64,000 bases of DNA. It comes from Liolophura sinensis (taxonomy: Eukaryota; Mollusca; Polyplacophora; Chitonida; Chitonidae). The stretch covers positions 3,158,373 to 3,222,372 of the forward strand of contig NC_088306.1 of the NCBI RefSeq assembly GCF_032854445.1. Direction: 5' to 3'. Positions 34,136 to 46,438 of the stretch are shown here, piece after piece. Under the pieces are notes generated by a model. The model was not told the DNA's origin, did no database searches, and worked only from the letters and a program-made list of their open reading frames with translations. Positions within the stretch are counted from its first letter, which is position 1; each line of letters opens with the position of its first letter. The position numbers and the translations under genes were made by a program.

Positions 34136-37100
34136 ATGGAGACAGTACAAGACAAACCGGATGGCTCCATAGATTCGGTACTCTTATTTATTTATTTATC
34201 TAACTTTTAATTGATTTAATATAATATATTCATTTGATTCCTGTTTAACGCCATGCTCAAGAATATTCACTTATATAATGTCAGTCAGCTTTACTGACGG
34301 AGGAAAGCGGAGTATCTGGAGTAAACCACCGACCTTAGACAGGTATTTAACAATTAAACCCGCTGATCAACGACAACATCGAAGCAGTGACATCTGGATT
34401 CTGTCACATGACCTTATTGGTCAAGGATCTAACAGTCGAAACGAGTCACACCTGATCCTCGATAGGCCTGCTGTGTTATTCCAAGTAATTGTTTGACGTT
34501 TAACAATGTACTCATGACTTTTTCACCTACGCTTTACGGCAGTTATTTTTATGGATGGAAGAAATCGGAGTGCTAGGAGTTAATTACAGCCATTTATTTA
34601 TTTATATTGTTACTCGGTAGATAAACAGTGACCCACGGTAAATCCGTTTAAATAAAACAGGAAATATCTAAACTTTCAGAACTCAGCACAGATGATAGGC
34701 CAGGACGCAGTTCATCAATATAGTCAATCAGTTCAAAATGAACTGTTGTGTCAAAGAAGCCAAAACTCTCTGCCACTGGACGACACTGAGGCGGAACAGC
34801 CACCTACTCTCAGGCGCCAGCGTAAACTGGAGACACCGGCTGACTTGGACACCAACAGCCCAAGGCACGTTTGCACGTGCCACGTTGAGCGTGGGCAGCA
34901 AGGTCATTGTTCCCGAGAGAGCATTGAATATCAATTGTTTCGGCAGGATTCGAGATTTGATCTAAACCCGCAACTCGGTGATCACCCCCTCCTTAGGTGC
35001 CACCCTGACCCGTCCCTAGATGGTTCACCTTCCACGGATTCGACAGACACCATCACTGGCCTTGTCCAGAAGTTGAAGGATATGTTGTTTACGAAAGATG
35101 TAAGTATACAACAGAGTGAATTTTTCCAGCGACATGGCGATTCGGCCCAGACTCAAATGTCGATTGTCCTCCAGCACTGTGTTAATAATGCGCTATCAGT
35201 TTGCTCACTGAACGTCATCACAGAGGAGGGACAGATCAACAGATTGAACAGCTAATCACATCAAAGAGAAGGCAACAAAAAATTGTCCTGCTAATTTTAA
35301 ACGTAATCTATATGAAGTTAAGACTTCCAAATGTCTACTGACATGGGTCTACCTTTGAGTGGATATTCGAATGTTCAATTTTATCCGGAGTTTCTCTACG
35401 ACCAACCACTCACTGCAGCCCCGGTATTTAGTATCATGGCCGAAGGTTGACTTTTTGACTGGGCTACCTCCCCTTAGTAGTATTAACGACGGTAAAATTC
35501 AAATATCAGACCTCAACCGCCCTTCCCAACCACAACCGGCAATTTTTCCAAACATATAAGCCTAAGGTGTGTAGTTAAGAGTCAGTGCAACCCATTTTGT
35601 ATTTACCTGAACCAACTCAAAAAATATCCATTTCCTTCGGCAATATGTCACTTTGCGAGTTTTTTTTTTCAGAATGACCTCAGATCACTTGAAAAGTGTG
35701 ACTCCGTCAGACTCGGTGTGCAGAAGTCCACTGGATATGAACCCTTCGGGTGCGACCTCCACAGCTACAAGGACCCCAACAGGAACAGGTGGTTCCATTT
35801 ACTTAAATACCCTGGCATAAACCAAGACAACACAGTGGCAAGAGAACTCGGAATCGAGTAAGTCCATAATAATAAGTCCAGTTACGGTGTTAGAAAAGAC
35901 AGCAGATGGCGTTGTTTCCGTATCCGGACTCTCGTCACTTTGACCTTCTACATGCTGGAGTTCTCTCCCTTTGTCTAGGTCACCCGCTTGGGATTCTGTA
36001 TCTTCAGCTATAAACCATCCGCCCATCCGTTCACACGATTGTTTGTTCCTCTATCCCTCCGTTCATCCATCATCTTTTCCTCTCATCTGTCTTTTCTTCC
36101 GTACCACTAGCTTTCCGTTAATCCATCTGTCTTTCCTTCCATACCACTACCTTTCCGTTCATCCATCTGTCTTTCCTTCCTTACCATTACCTTTCCATTA
36201 ATCCATCCATCTTTTCTTCCGTTCCTCTATCTCTCCTTTCATCCATCCATCTTTTGTTCTGTTTCACTATCTGTCCTTTCATCCATTCATGTTTCCTTCC
36301 GTTCCACTATCTATCCGTTCATCCATCCATCTTTCCTCTCGTTCCACTATCTATCCGTTCATCCACCCATCTTATCTTCAGCTCACCCATCTGCCCTTTA
36401 ATCCATCCATCTTTCCTTCCATTCACCCATCGGTCCTATTATTCCCCCTTCCACCCTGTTCCACATCATTCCATCCATCTACATACTCTTTTCAATTCAT
36501 TTATTCATACATCGACCCGTTCATAGCACATTTATTTATCCATCCGCCTATTTATTCAGTTCTTTATTGTATCGTTAAATTATGCTGTCAATGTGTTAAT
36601 CAGGAAAGGATTGTGTTCACAGAGAGAATGACGAAATCCTGATGATTAACAAGGAGGTTGTCACGCGGGTGAATCAGCAACAGGTGAAAATGAAGATATC
36701 TCGTACGCTGAAGAGCGGCAATGTCACGTTGGTGAGAGAATTTCGTCAGTAAAAACACATTTGTGATGTTTACCAAGAGATATGGCAAATAAAAATGTGC
36801 TTTAAGGAAAATGAGGTGAAATAATAGAAATTAAAATTATCGTAATGACATAAAAACAAGAAAAGTTACATCACATTAAACATTCAAATGTCTTAGAAAG
36901 TGCCGTTGTTCTTGTCTTCTTACGTGTCAGTCAATAATCCGTCGGTTAACTCCTAAGCTTATGTTAAATCAACGAAACATAACATCAATCATTTACCCAT
37001 CGGTTAATCAGTTTTAAACCTCGCAATCTTTTACTTAATCAGGGACTCGTCTTTTATTTTAGTTGCTTCGTCGACTTGTAGAGGGCGAAATGTTCGAATA

Positions 37101-40100
37101 CCTAGAGATCCAAGCTAAAGTAGAAGTCATAGGTAAGGTTTTTAGGTTTGCAGAATTCCGTTTTTTAGTCACAGGAAAGAGGAGTGAGCTTTGACCTTTA
37201 CTATCGAACTTTCAGAGGTGTAGAGATAGGCGCGCCATATTGGTGGAATGCAAGCCCTCTTAAACAAATAGCCGATGGAGAGATAACGGCCACATGAGCA
37301 TGGCAAACCGCTTATTGTGAAACATCAATATGTATCCACCTGAATTGTTTAGAAATTAAAACAGTGTTAACTTGTCCTTCGGTATTACCACCAACAACAC
37401 CACACTGCTGGGGCTATACCATAACGCCGCTACTGAAACTGAGAGCTGAGTGGTTGAAAGGGCCATAAGCGTGTAGCGCTATCAACCACTCCATGAACAC
37501 CCTTTTCCGTTGCCTAAGTACACTAATCAGCTTAGTGCGTTTATTATTCAAAGAAGCCAATGCTAACATTTTGAAAATTAATAGTACCGCTTCCATTTAC
37601 ATGCAGGCCTATGCAGCTTTTAAAATTTACCTTTTATTTTCGTTGTTGTTACAGAGGGGACGATCCGTGCGTCGCGGACAAGTATTGTATATTCAACCGC
37701 TAAAGGAAGCTACCTTGTGTTGCGTAAGGAAGAGGTGGAATCTAAACAGATAAACATCTTCCACAGAGACAATGTTGTTTGCTGGAGTGGAGATGAATTA
37801 GTTACTGAGGTGCGGCCACCCGAAGAATGTGAGTAGGCCTATGTAGAAATCCTTGACACCAATACACGTAAGTAGGGAACCGTAAATGAGACATTATGAA
37901 ACAAATTTTTTTGGAAAAGAAAATAACTGAGATGGTGGGAGAAATGTTTTTTGAAAAAGAAAATCTTTTCTCTGCATGTAACGATTTGTAAAGTTGGGGA
38001 CTTTGACTTAACTGGCCAATCATAAATGAAATAGCGGCACCAGCGGATAGGCTATAAACCCGTCTATGTGTGGAGAGCTACACTCCTGATCGTCATTGCC
38101 GTTATTACTATTTGATTGAAGAATCAAGAATACTCAAGAATATTTCACTTATACGACGGGAGCCAGCATTATAGTGGATGGAAACCGGACAGAGCCCGGG
38201 GGACCATCCGCAACATTTGGGCCTTTGAGCCTTTGGTCCTGACGCACGTATAGCCCGCTTTAGTTCTACTGTGGCTGGATCAAGCACATTTGTATTCGAA
38301 TAATGTCTCACATTTAACTGGTGCAGTTGACACTTACAGAAGTCAAATATTTAAGGCCGGCGCTGCATGCTGTATTCTTTATTTTCTTTTCATTTTGTAC
38401 ATATATGCCTGTTTGAAATCTGTTTATTCAAAACCTGTCTCGATAATGAGCAATGAATTACGCCTAAACAAGTCGGTCTATAGCGGTGTACTATTTTGTT
38501 CTTTTCGCACGGCATTGTTTCTGTATAGACCTAGTTATGCTCGTCAAGCAAAGACGTACAAGTACATGTAGCTCATAATCACTGTAGCGTGGCACCTGAG
38601 AATGTTAGTTCGTTTGTGTTGTACGTCGTTTTTGGAAATTGGCCTTGCCATTATTGACCTGGATCGTCTTTATTGGTTGACGGCTGGTATACGAATGTCT
38701 GTTTTGACACATAGATTTAAACATATTGGAATTGATCTGGGTAGACGATCAGGTCCATTGTAGTCCTTGTCCTTGGTTTGAAATACAAGTTATTTATCTC
38801 ATGGTAAGACCCTAGTCAAATTATGTAGCTAATAGTGAGGGACACTGGCCTATGGCTGCCATACTGGGGTTGTGATGGCAATAGCCTGTGATTTGTTGAT
38901 ACTCTTGGGGCCCTGACTTTCAAAGCTCTTTTTTTCACCATGTAATCTTTTCTCTTCTGAAAAAAAAAATGTTTTTGTCTTCCAAAAAATTGGTTTTCAC
39001 TTGTATGGCTCAACAGTAACAGAAATTCACCTAATATATAGAAAGTGAATAGAAGTCACCCTAATACAGAATTTGAATCAAAAGAAATCAGTATTAAAAT
39101 ATAAAATGTCAATGACTAGAAATCAACCAAATATAGAATGTGAATCAGTAAAAATCAGGCAAGTATAAAAAAGAGAATAAGTAGATATCAGGCAAATATA
39201 GAATGTAACGAACAGAAATCAGCAAAAATATACAATGTGAATTAATAGAAATCAGGCAAATATAAAGAAGAAATCAGCCATATATATGATATCAATCAAT
39301 AAATATCAGCTAAATATAGAATTTGAATCAATAAAAATTGACCAAATGTTGAATTTGAATTAAAAGACATCAGCCATATATAGAATGTGAATCTTGATTA
39401 AAATCAGCTGAATGTAGAATGTGAATAAATAGAAATTAGCTAAATGTAGAATGTGACTAAATAGAAATTAGCTAAATGTAGAATGTGAATAAATAGAAAT
39501 CAGCCAAACATATACAGTGTCTTTCAAGATAGATCATCCTCACATAGAACACCATGAAAATTAGTCCAGTATAAAATGGGATTCAATAAAAATCAGCCAA
39601 ATATGAAATATCAGTAAATAAGAATTTGTCTAATATAAGATGTAAATGAAAAGAAATCCGCCCATCATAAAATGCCATTTAAGAGAGACCAGCCTAACAC
39701 AGAAGACCAATGAATGAAAATAAGCAGTATGTTAGCAGATTGTTGGCCAAGAGAAATCACCCTGATACAGAAGGTCTGTCAATAAAAATCAGCCTAATAT
39801 AAATGTGAATCAACTAACACCAGCCTAATATTGAAGTCTGCCAACAGAGATCTGCACTTATATATCAAATCAGTTTAATCAATTTGTGATTAAAGAAAGT
39901 GCCTTTTCTGTGCCGTTACTCGTTACACATGATTGTGTCTCTATGCGCTTAACCCCGGCTAGGAGCTGTATATTCATCGTATTAAATTAGATCGCCACTC
40001 TGGAGATACGAACAATTGCAATTAAAGCGGAACTGAGATACATATTTTGTTAGCGACAACTGATATTCTAGCATGGTACACTATTTGAATACTGATTCAC

Positions 40101-41503
40101 TCAGTCGCCTAGAACATAACTTGCGTGTTTCCAACATCTTTGAAAACTGTAGACTTCTTTTGTTTGCATGATTCCGTTCTATTTCGTACTTTATATACTT
40201 TCTTAGTTCTTTGAGGGTTTGTATTATACGTCGTTTTGGGAATGGGCCTTTGTGATTATTGACCTGTAGCGTCCGTATTGGTTGACAGCTGGTATACGAA
40301 TGTCTCTTTCAACAGGTGGATTAATACTACACAATTTTACGGAGAAATCCTCCACAAAATCAGTAACAAAATAAATAAATAAATGACATATAGTTTAGTT
40401 TTATAAATTTTGTTACAAAAACTTAAAAGCTGCATGATATGTTTTTTAGATACCTTTGAGCGGTTTATAGTGGAAGCATATCACTTGAGCACTGGCCATA
40501 TTCACTTTTTCTATGTTTTGAAATGTGGAGACAGATACGCGGAATCTGGGGAAAACGGTGTAAAGCTGAAGGTGAGAATTTTCTGTTTATTCATTTATTT
40601 ATGTGACTGAAACAAAGTTCCAAAAGTTTCACTTTCATTTTAACATTTGTTTTATGGTGAGTGAGTATAACTTTTCCATTTCCTGTAATGACGAAATTTG
40701 TACTTTGTACACATTGTCTAATTAAAGTGTGGCTACTTGTGATGGACACAATTCTCCACGAGACCATTAGATCACTATACGCGTATTGTTTCTTCAGTTA
40801 TTAAGGTTGAGACGCGCTTTCTGTTTGAGACCATGCCGGTTTCCGTACATGCGCCTTTTAACATTTTTATCATTTTCTTGTTTTCAGCCTGCCGGAAGTG
40901 GATGGTCTCCGAGAAATGTGGACTCTCGCTTCTTTCGAGTTCATGTAATAGAAACTGGTTCCCCCAGAAAGATTGTACTGGAATGTGCAGAAAAACAAAG
41001 TGAATGACTTGGGTTTATTGTTATTTTTTATTGTAACAACCTATCAGGATTTTGTCTGTCATCCTGAGGCCACAGACCGGTGGTTTTCTCTGGCTCTCTG
41101 ATTTTTTGTCCTTGGTCGCCCTCCTATATGTGAAGCATTCCAGGGTTAAACATCAGGGTATTTGCTGACGTCGTGTTTATCAAAAAAATGTTCGTAAAAG
41201 ACTTCGGCCATTCTTTTTTCTTAATTAGATGGCAATAATAGACAAGTCGTTTCTTCTTCCGTATGCTTAATTGTTTAAACGTCATTTCGGTCTTACTTTC
41301 ACAAGAACCGGTTATTGTCCACTTTATTCCACGATATTATACCATTTTTGGCCTTTCACATTTGCTTATGAATTTTGTTTGTTTTACTTACAGATTATTA
41401 TCTTGCCTGCAAAAACGGAAGGGTAGAATTTATACAGGCCAATCACCCCGCTGACGCGCGTGACTTCACCGTATTGAAAGAGGTTGAAAGAGGTTCACTT
41501 TAA
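34136..41503 (+). CDS. Gene A: PDZ + IL-1-like beta-trefoil protein, 447 aa
   Basis: Spliced CDS: 34136-34177, 34680-35099, 35673-35857, 36623-36731, 37063-37132, 37655-37828, 40450-40571, 40888-40999, 41394-41503. All introns are GT-AG; the sum is 1344 nt in frame with one stop. Residues 1-154 (exons 2-3) are hydrophilic, acidic to mixed, with no signal peptide. About 160-258 is PDZ-like: PFGC as the carboxylate-binding loop, then ENDEILMIN, and VTLLLRRL as the last strand. About 276-447 resembles the IL-1 family: FFYVLKCGDRYAE, SRFFRVHVIETGS, IVLECA, YYLACKNGRVEFIQ, DFTVLKE. Known IL-1 cytokines are leaderless and C-terminal in a precursor; PDZ domains bind protein C-termini. A cytokine or alarmin role is inference. 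FGF-like trefoil is the main alternative, but the C-terminal strand pattern fits IL-1/IL-18 better. Compared with gene B, exon 3 is 67 codons shorter. Confidence 0.88.
36040..36560. repeat. CT-rich (TTCATCCATC) minisatellite, intron 4 of gene A
   Basis: Roughly 40-bp degenerate units of TTCATCCATCCATCTTTCC and TTCC(G)TTCCACTATCT fill most of intron 4. A shorter version lies at 56330-56545 in copy B. Frames of 76-117 aa inside are by-products. Confidence 0.85.
38128..38215 (-). mobile_element. SINE-A fragment in intron 7 of gene A
   Basis: Contains TACTCAAGAATATTTCAC, TACGACGGGAGCCAGCAT and GGAAACCGGACAGAGCCCGG. Absent from intron 7 of copy B. Confidence 0.8.
38588..38715 (+). repeat. R2 repeat fragment
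   Basis: Shares GTACGTCGTTTTTGGAAATT, ATTGGTTGACGGCTGGTATA and CGAATGTCTGTTTTGA with 13860-13980 and 40225-40310. Confidence 0.7.
39000..39880. repeat. ~31-bp minisatellite in intron 7 of gene A
   Basis: Degenerate units of AATATAGAATGTGAATCA and ATAGAAATCAGCC, about 27 copies. The equivalent array in copy B (58030-58375) is shorter, with GACTGTCAGCCAATAGAAAT units. Confidence 0.85.
39905..40310 (+). repeat. Interspersed repeat R2 in intron 7 of gene A
   Basis: Long collinear match to 13540-13990 without the hexanucleotide expansion (GGAGCTGTATATTCATCG, GAACTGAGATACATA, CTGATATTCTAGCATGGTAC). Confidence 0.7.
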
Positions 41504-41959
41504 TCGTGTCGTTGCGTGGGAATGTCATTCAGTTTGGTATTAAGCGAATCAGAATGCATAGTTTTCAACTTCGATGGTATTATCACCGTCAGCAGGGCAA
41601 GGGAGACAACCGTTTGATCCACTTACTGGTGCTACTTTATAGAGGAAGTGACCAAAGTGACTGTTAGACTTTCACGCTTTTTGAGACTGTGCATTTACAT
41701 AAATTTGTTGTGTTCTTTATTGTTTTGTTTTGTTTTTAGGGGTGGGTCACTCTTCCTATGAGTACATGTATAGTTTTACACTTTTTGGCATCGAATTCTT
41801 TTCGATAAACGTTTATGAGGAATGTGTCAAACTTCTTGGGAATATATGCTTGCTTTTCTTCGGACTGTGTTCCGGATGAAGGATGGTGTGCCCCCTAAGT
41901 GGTAGAACAAGCAGGACGTACTTTTTGCATAGCTTCGGTGATTCCCTTATTCCAATGCC

Positions 41960-42100
41960 AACAATTATCCCGAGGACATCACCCAGGAACACGTTTTATT
42001 ACGACTGAAGCGGTACTTACAGGCGTATTTCAGTCAGGAGGACATTACCCAGAAACACGTTTTATTATGACTGAAGCGGTACTTACAGGCGTATTTCCCA
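41960..42100. repeat. 61-bp direct duplication
   Basis: Two units with GGACAT(C/T)ACCCAG, AACACGTTTTATTA and GACTGAAGCGGTACTTACAG, in the putative 3' UTR of gene A. Not seen in copy B. Confidence 0.9.
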
Positions 42101-42191
42101 CCCAGAAGTGTTTATTCTTGACTTGGGCATTTCGTCCAGTTGTTGCCCTTTATAGTCATATGGATCACATATAAAAGACTCCAACATGGAG

Positions 42192-42197
42192 AATAAA
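42192..42197 (+). terminator. Candidate poly(A) signal of gene A
   Basis: First AATAAA after the stop codon, 689 nt downstream. Copy B has its first AATAAA at an equivalent place, 650 nt after its stop, in the same context (AACATGGAGAATAAAACTA). Confidence 0.4.
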
Positions 42198-42208
42198 ACT
42201 AGAGCACC

Positions 42209-42365
42209 GACCACAGTTCGATAGTGGCCAAATGGTCATGCACATGCGACCACAGTTCGATAGTGGCCAAATGGTCATGCACATGCGACCACAGTTCGAT
42301 AGTGGCCAAATGGTCATGCACATGCGACCACAGTTTGATAGTGACCAAATGGTCATGCACATGTT
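42209..42365. repeat. 39-bp satellite downstream of gene A, 4 units
   Basis: Units of GACCACAGTT(C/T)GATAGTG followed by GCCAAATGGTCATGCACATG. The array lies within an R3 element: the left flank has AAAACTAGAGCACCGACC and the right flank CGGCCACTTGTCTATTTTTC, matching R3 ends. Copy B has 9 units at 60943. Confidence 0.95.
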
Positions 42366-43059
42366 ACAGTAACAGAAATACGGCCACTTGTCTATTTTTC
42401 TTATTTAGGGTATTGCCTTAACTGTGCATGTAAATGATCTTCGGCAATTATCTGCCCTTCGGTCAAGCATTTGTCACTTTGTCCATTTAAATAACGAATC
42501 TTCTTTTCAGCTTTAGAAGGTACTCACTATAGAAACCAAAGCAATGTTTTTATTATGAATTACTATTTATTCTGTGCTAATATATTGCCTTGGCTTACCT
42601 GTACATGAGCATTTTCTTATTTTTATACACATATTTGGAGCAGCTAACGTTCTGTTTGCTTTTTTTGTAATTGTTGTGACTTTGTTACATTTTTTGTCGA
42701 TGTTTTTAATGATGGAGATACTTAATAGTTTGCATCTTAGAAAAAGTATTTACAAATAATATCTGTAAATACTTTTGTCGTTCGTTAAGATAATTGCTCA
42801 TGAGTTAATAATATATTCAAGACCAGGGTCCTCATTGAACCTGGAAGTGTAACATGTCACATACTCAGACGAGAAAACAAACAATGGCTTCAGAAAAAAA
42901 AGGACGCGCATGCCAGATTACAAATGTTATTTTCGCAACAGAATAAAAATCTTGCTTTTTACACAACATCTAGTTGGTTGCGTACGAGGTACAAGTGCTA
43001 AAACAGTCGTACATCGGAAAATGGGATGGGTGTATTTTAAATGCTGGGATGGTGAGGTT

Positions 43060-43305
43060 GAGCTCCGTGGCCTAGCGGTTAGCGCCTGAGCGCAGACCAG
43101 TGCCACAGGCGCCTTCATCAATGCGGTCGTTGTGAGTTCAAGCCCAGCTTATGCTTCCTCTCGGTCACAAGTGGGAAATCTGGCAGCAACCCGCGGATGA
43201 TCGTGGGTTTTTCCGTGACAGAAAGCCCGATTTTCTCCTTCCATAATAATGATCGCCGTAGTAAAAGTGAAATGTCCTTGAGCATGGCGTAAAATTCCCA
43301 AGTTA
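43060..43305 (+). mobile_element. SINE-A, near full length, diverged
   Basis: The tRNA-like head GAGCTCCGTGGCCTAGCGGT contains an A-box, followed by the B-box region GTGAGTTCAAGCCCAGC and the body to GAGCATGGCGTAAAATTCC. A similarly placed, badly decayed head (GAGAGCTCAGTGACCC) ends unit B near 63970, so the insertion is older than the duplication. Confidence 0.85.
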
Positions 43306-43689
43306 GGGCAAATCCCTATTTTTGGCGATTATCCTGCCCGCACTGGTTGGGGACGTTGCTGACACACGAGATGCGGGTTCAAAGCCCCAACCGACTGGGA
43401 CCAGCTCAGTATGACCAACGCCGTGTCTTGTACTGGTCACTTTCACTATAGTGTATTTCTTTTACCGGGTCGCCTATATTCAGCTCTCTACAAAATCAGT
43501 CATACTCGCTACCAAAATTGCCTTCAGTCAGTTTACAGACAGCTGAATGTAGGAAACTATCTAAAAGACGATAAATACATAGATGCCAGTTGTTAGATCA
43601 AAGGGTTGTCAGCCTTTGGCCCATGCACCCGCATGCATTCTACTGTCAAAGATGTTTCCTTGAAGAAAGGGGTCTCATCAGTAGGGCGT

Positions 43690-44776
43690 TTATACGTGGA
43701 GACTCACGAGCCTTCTTTATATAACCGACATATTAAGCTCAGCCTTCAATATGCTACAAAGCTCTATAAATGCTAAAAAGCTCATGCTACAAATCTTGCC
43801 TAAGACTGTCTTTTCTATCCATCATATGTAGATAAAATTAACAAATGTTCTAACAAGATCCTTCCGTTTCGTCTTCGTATACGGGACCATATTGTGGAGG
43901 CTTACATCAAGTTACTGATTCGAAAGTCAAAAGATTCGGCGAGGGTTGCGGGTGCTGCTGTTAAAACAGAGAGTCTCTTCTCTTCGTCTTCCTTCCTCAT
44001 CTTCAATCTTCTCAGCCCGAAGCCAGAGCTATACTCCTGGCCTTATCATATGTTTCTTCTGGGCGTGCCCAGAAGGCAATGATATGCAGTGACTCGCCCT
44101 CCTGTCTTTTGGCAATACAGCATAATAAGTTTAAAAATCCTTTTATACTTGAAATATTAACCTTACACAGAAAACTAAAAAATAAATGTTTTCGTCGCCT
44201 TTGGCAGGGTGAATGGGACCTTCAGGTCCATAATAAATTGCACAGTGTTCACCCTGTGATTGGCTTTAGTTTGTATACTCAGGGTATGTCTGGTAGAGAT
44301 CAAGTAGTTTAACGAAGGGTATTGAGCATTCTCTTCTAACTCACATTTTTGTTCTTGATGGGGGTTCTGCCCCAGAGTGTACTGGATGTGGTGCTCTATA
44401 CGTCATCATACATATCCTAGTTGATTGTGTAGACTTTGCCCATGTTCGGCAAAGATTCTACACACTCATATCCTATATCATAAAATATAAATTTTAATTG
44501 TCATAAATTCTTATCAATAAAAAGTTATATACACATAGATTTCATGATATACTATTTTCAAAGTATGCTGGTTTTCGAGTTTTAACTGTTTTACTTTTTT
44601 ATTATCTGATTTAAACATGTCCGAACATTTTTGTTTCCTTTTTGATGTTCTCACTACCATATCGAAAACCTCAATCGCCTCGTTCGAAAATCTCTTTCAC
44701 CTTGTTCTTGTCACGATATGGCTGAAATATTGCCGATGTGATGTTAAGCCAAAATCATTCATTCACTCATTCAACA
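43690..44776 (+). pseudogene. LINE (non-LTR retrotransposon) 3' fragment, broken
   Basis: Decayed reading frames contain motifs of the reverse transcriptase C-terminal region and RNase H domain of Jockey-like LINEs: FRLRIRDHIVEAYIKLLIR at about 43867-43923; CSDSPSCLLAIQ with an RNase H-like SDS(x)SxLxAIQ pattern at about 44085-44120; and RLWQGEWDLQVHNKLH at about 44195-44242. Stops and frameshifts interrupt it. The end reads GATATGGCTGAAATATTGCC, GATGTTAAGCC and an (ATTC)n-like tail at about 44756-44776. It cannot encode an active enzyme. Confidence 0.8.
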
Positions 44777-44789
44777 AAGGCGTATTAAA

Positions 44790-45967
44790 TCCAAGTGTTC
44801 GTTAAAGTGAAAATAAAGTCTGCCACTGTATATATAAACAAAGACGAAAGAAGCTAAGCCACAAGTATCGCTGACAAATAATTTTTAAGTCATTGGAGGT
44901 ATGAAAGCTGTGAAGAGGGAAATCAGCATTGAGGATTTGGCACTGATGGAAAATTATCTTCCACTAGCCATGCTGTAGAAGCCCTCATGGGCCAGTAACT
45001 GGCCTTGAAAGCATCATGTACGTAATTACTGGCTTCGACGTCAAAACTTTATCAGTTCTTGATTGTTATTGTGGCTTCTTATGGTGGAGAGATATGTGCA
45101 GTACATAGAGATGATGTATCAACATCGAGTTGTCTGAGGTCGGGCTGTGGCATCAGCCGAGCCGGAAGAGGTCTTTGTCATATACCTTTTTATTCAACGA
45201 AATCAACGAGAATGATCTGGGCAAACTTGCAAGTTCAACTATGACGCCGAAGTGCCTGATGACGTCACTCTTAAAACCGCAAACAAACATAGTTCGTAAT
45301 AAATATTAAATTACGCAACGGAAAGTGAACACAGATATTAAAACTAATTGAAACTTATTAAAAAATAACCCAAAATTTTCTTCTTGATGATGTTAATGAC
45401 AAATAACCATAGTTTTCAACGATATCACCACGTTTTCACCACGAGGGTTACGTCAAAATATCACTACTGTGTGATTCACAGCAACAGCACAAACAAGTCA
45501 TATGTCAAAATGGAACATAAACGGAACATAAGTTGAATAAAAAAAATTACTGCAGTTTTCTACAACGCTGAATTTCTGCGTGGAATGAACTCGCAGGATC
45601 ACCCGTGAAATTTTATTGCTCGTACGTTAGTGAGCGTTGTACATCTCAAACTAGTTCAGGAGGATGCAGGCAAGGTATGAGAGTCCAAAATAGTCCGAGA
45701 AAGATTGCTGACGCCATCATTAGATGCAAAACCTTGTATCTGATGGCTCGTATCGGATACCGTACACAGATAGGTATGTGATATAATCGGATTTTTGTGG
45801 TTATTTTAAAAGAAAAGAGAACAATAAAATTTAGCCAAATATCAGAAGAAAGATCGTGAAAAGTTATTTACGGCCTTTAACATTTGTTTAATGAAAGGAT
45901 ATTTAAAAATATTGTGGTATGGTGGGTATCTGGAACCATTTCTTGATGGTATGTATTGTCGTGGCAG
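44790..45967. other. no supported gene
   Basis: Unique sequence. A segment ending in a GATAG|GTATGT donor-like site near 45774 has an open frame (RKIADAIIRCKTLYLMAR), but it lacks a convincing start or partner exon. Confidence 0.35.
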
Positions 45968-45976
45968 TATAATGTA

Positions 45977-46053
45977 TTGTTTTATTTACTTATTTAATTG
46001 ATATTTCACGCCGTACTCAAGAATATTTCACTGATACGATGGCGGCCAGCCAC
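45977..46053 (-). mobile_element. 5'-truncated SINE-A with 9-bp TSD
   Basis: 77 bp of the SINE-A 3' part (CACGCCGTACTCAAGAATAT, GATACGATGGCGGCCAGC), flanked by TATAATGTA at 45968-45976 and 46054-46062. Confidence 0.85.
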
Positions 46054-46362
46054 TATAATGTAAATTTATTTCAATGTAAGTTTGCACAGTAAAAATGGCC
46101 GACAAATGGTACCGAGGTATAGCCTACATGTAGGTATTGTGGACTTCGTTTACCGGAATCAGCCGAAAGCGATGTAACTGCCATCACTACACACAGCGAC
46201 ACCTGTGCATGCGCGGACGCTTAAGTATGTCTCGGGCAAATTTTCACACTTGCGTGTAGTTTACAGCTTACCTGTGAACATACCTGTTAATTACTAAGAT
46301 AAGAACTGTCTTGCGATCTCCAGCAGGTGACTCTGCGCTGACGGGAGTCTGACAGCTCAGTC

Positions 46363-46438
46363 ATGACAGTTAAGTCTTTGAAAATGTACCTGCTGAAAGC
46401 GGCACCTCTGATATCTCTAGCCTTTGCTGTCCAGGCAG
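46363..46438 (+). CDS. Orphan first coding exon with signal peptide
   Basis: ATG at 46363 opens 25 codons that end at a strong donor, GGCAG|GTAAGC (cut after 46438), in phase 1. The peptide begins MTVKSLKMYLLKAAPLISLA and ends AVQA: a basic N-region, hydrophobic core and A-x-A-like cleavage site, all typical of a secretory signal peptide. A phase-1 intron after the signal peptide is usual for extracellular multidomain genes. I could not find the next exon. A phase-compatible partner is not evident before unit B, and the 49-kb frame does not fit in phase. An internal start at residue 8 is also possible. Confidence 0.5.

Noticed and set aside
43411-43596. 61-codon frame upstream of the LINE fragment as part of its ORF
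   Set aside because: The peptide does not match LINE domains and lies between the SINE-A and the first recognisable LINE motif; left unassigned.
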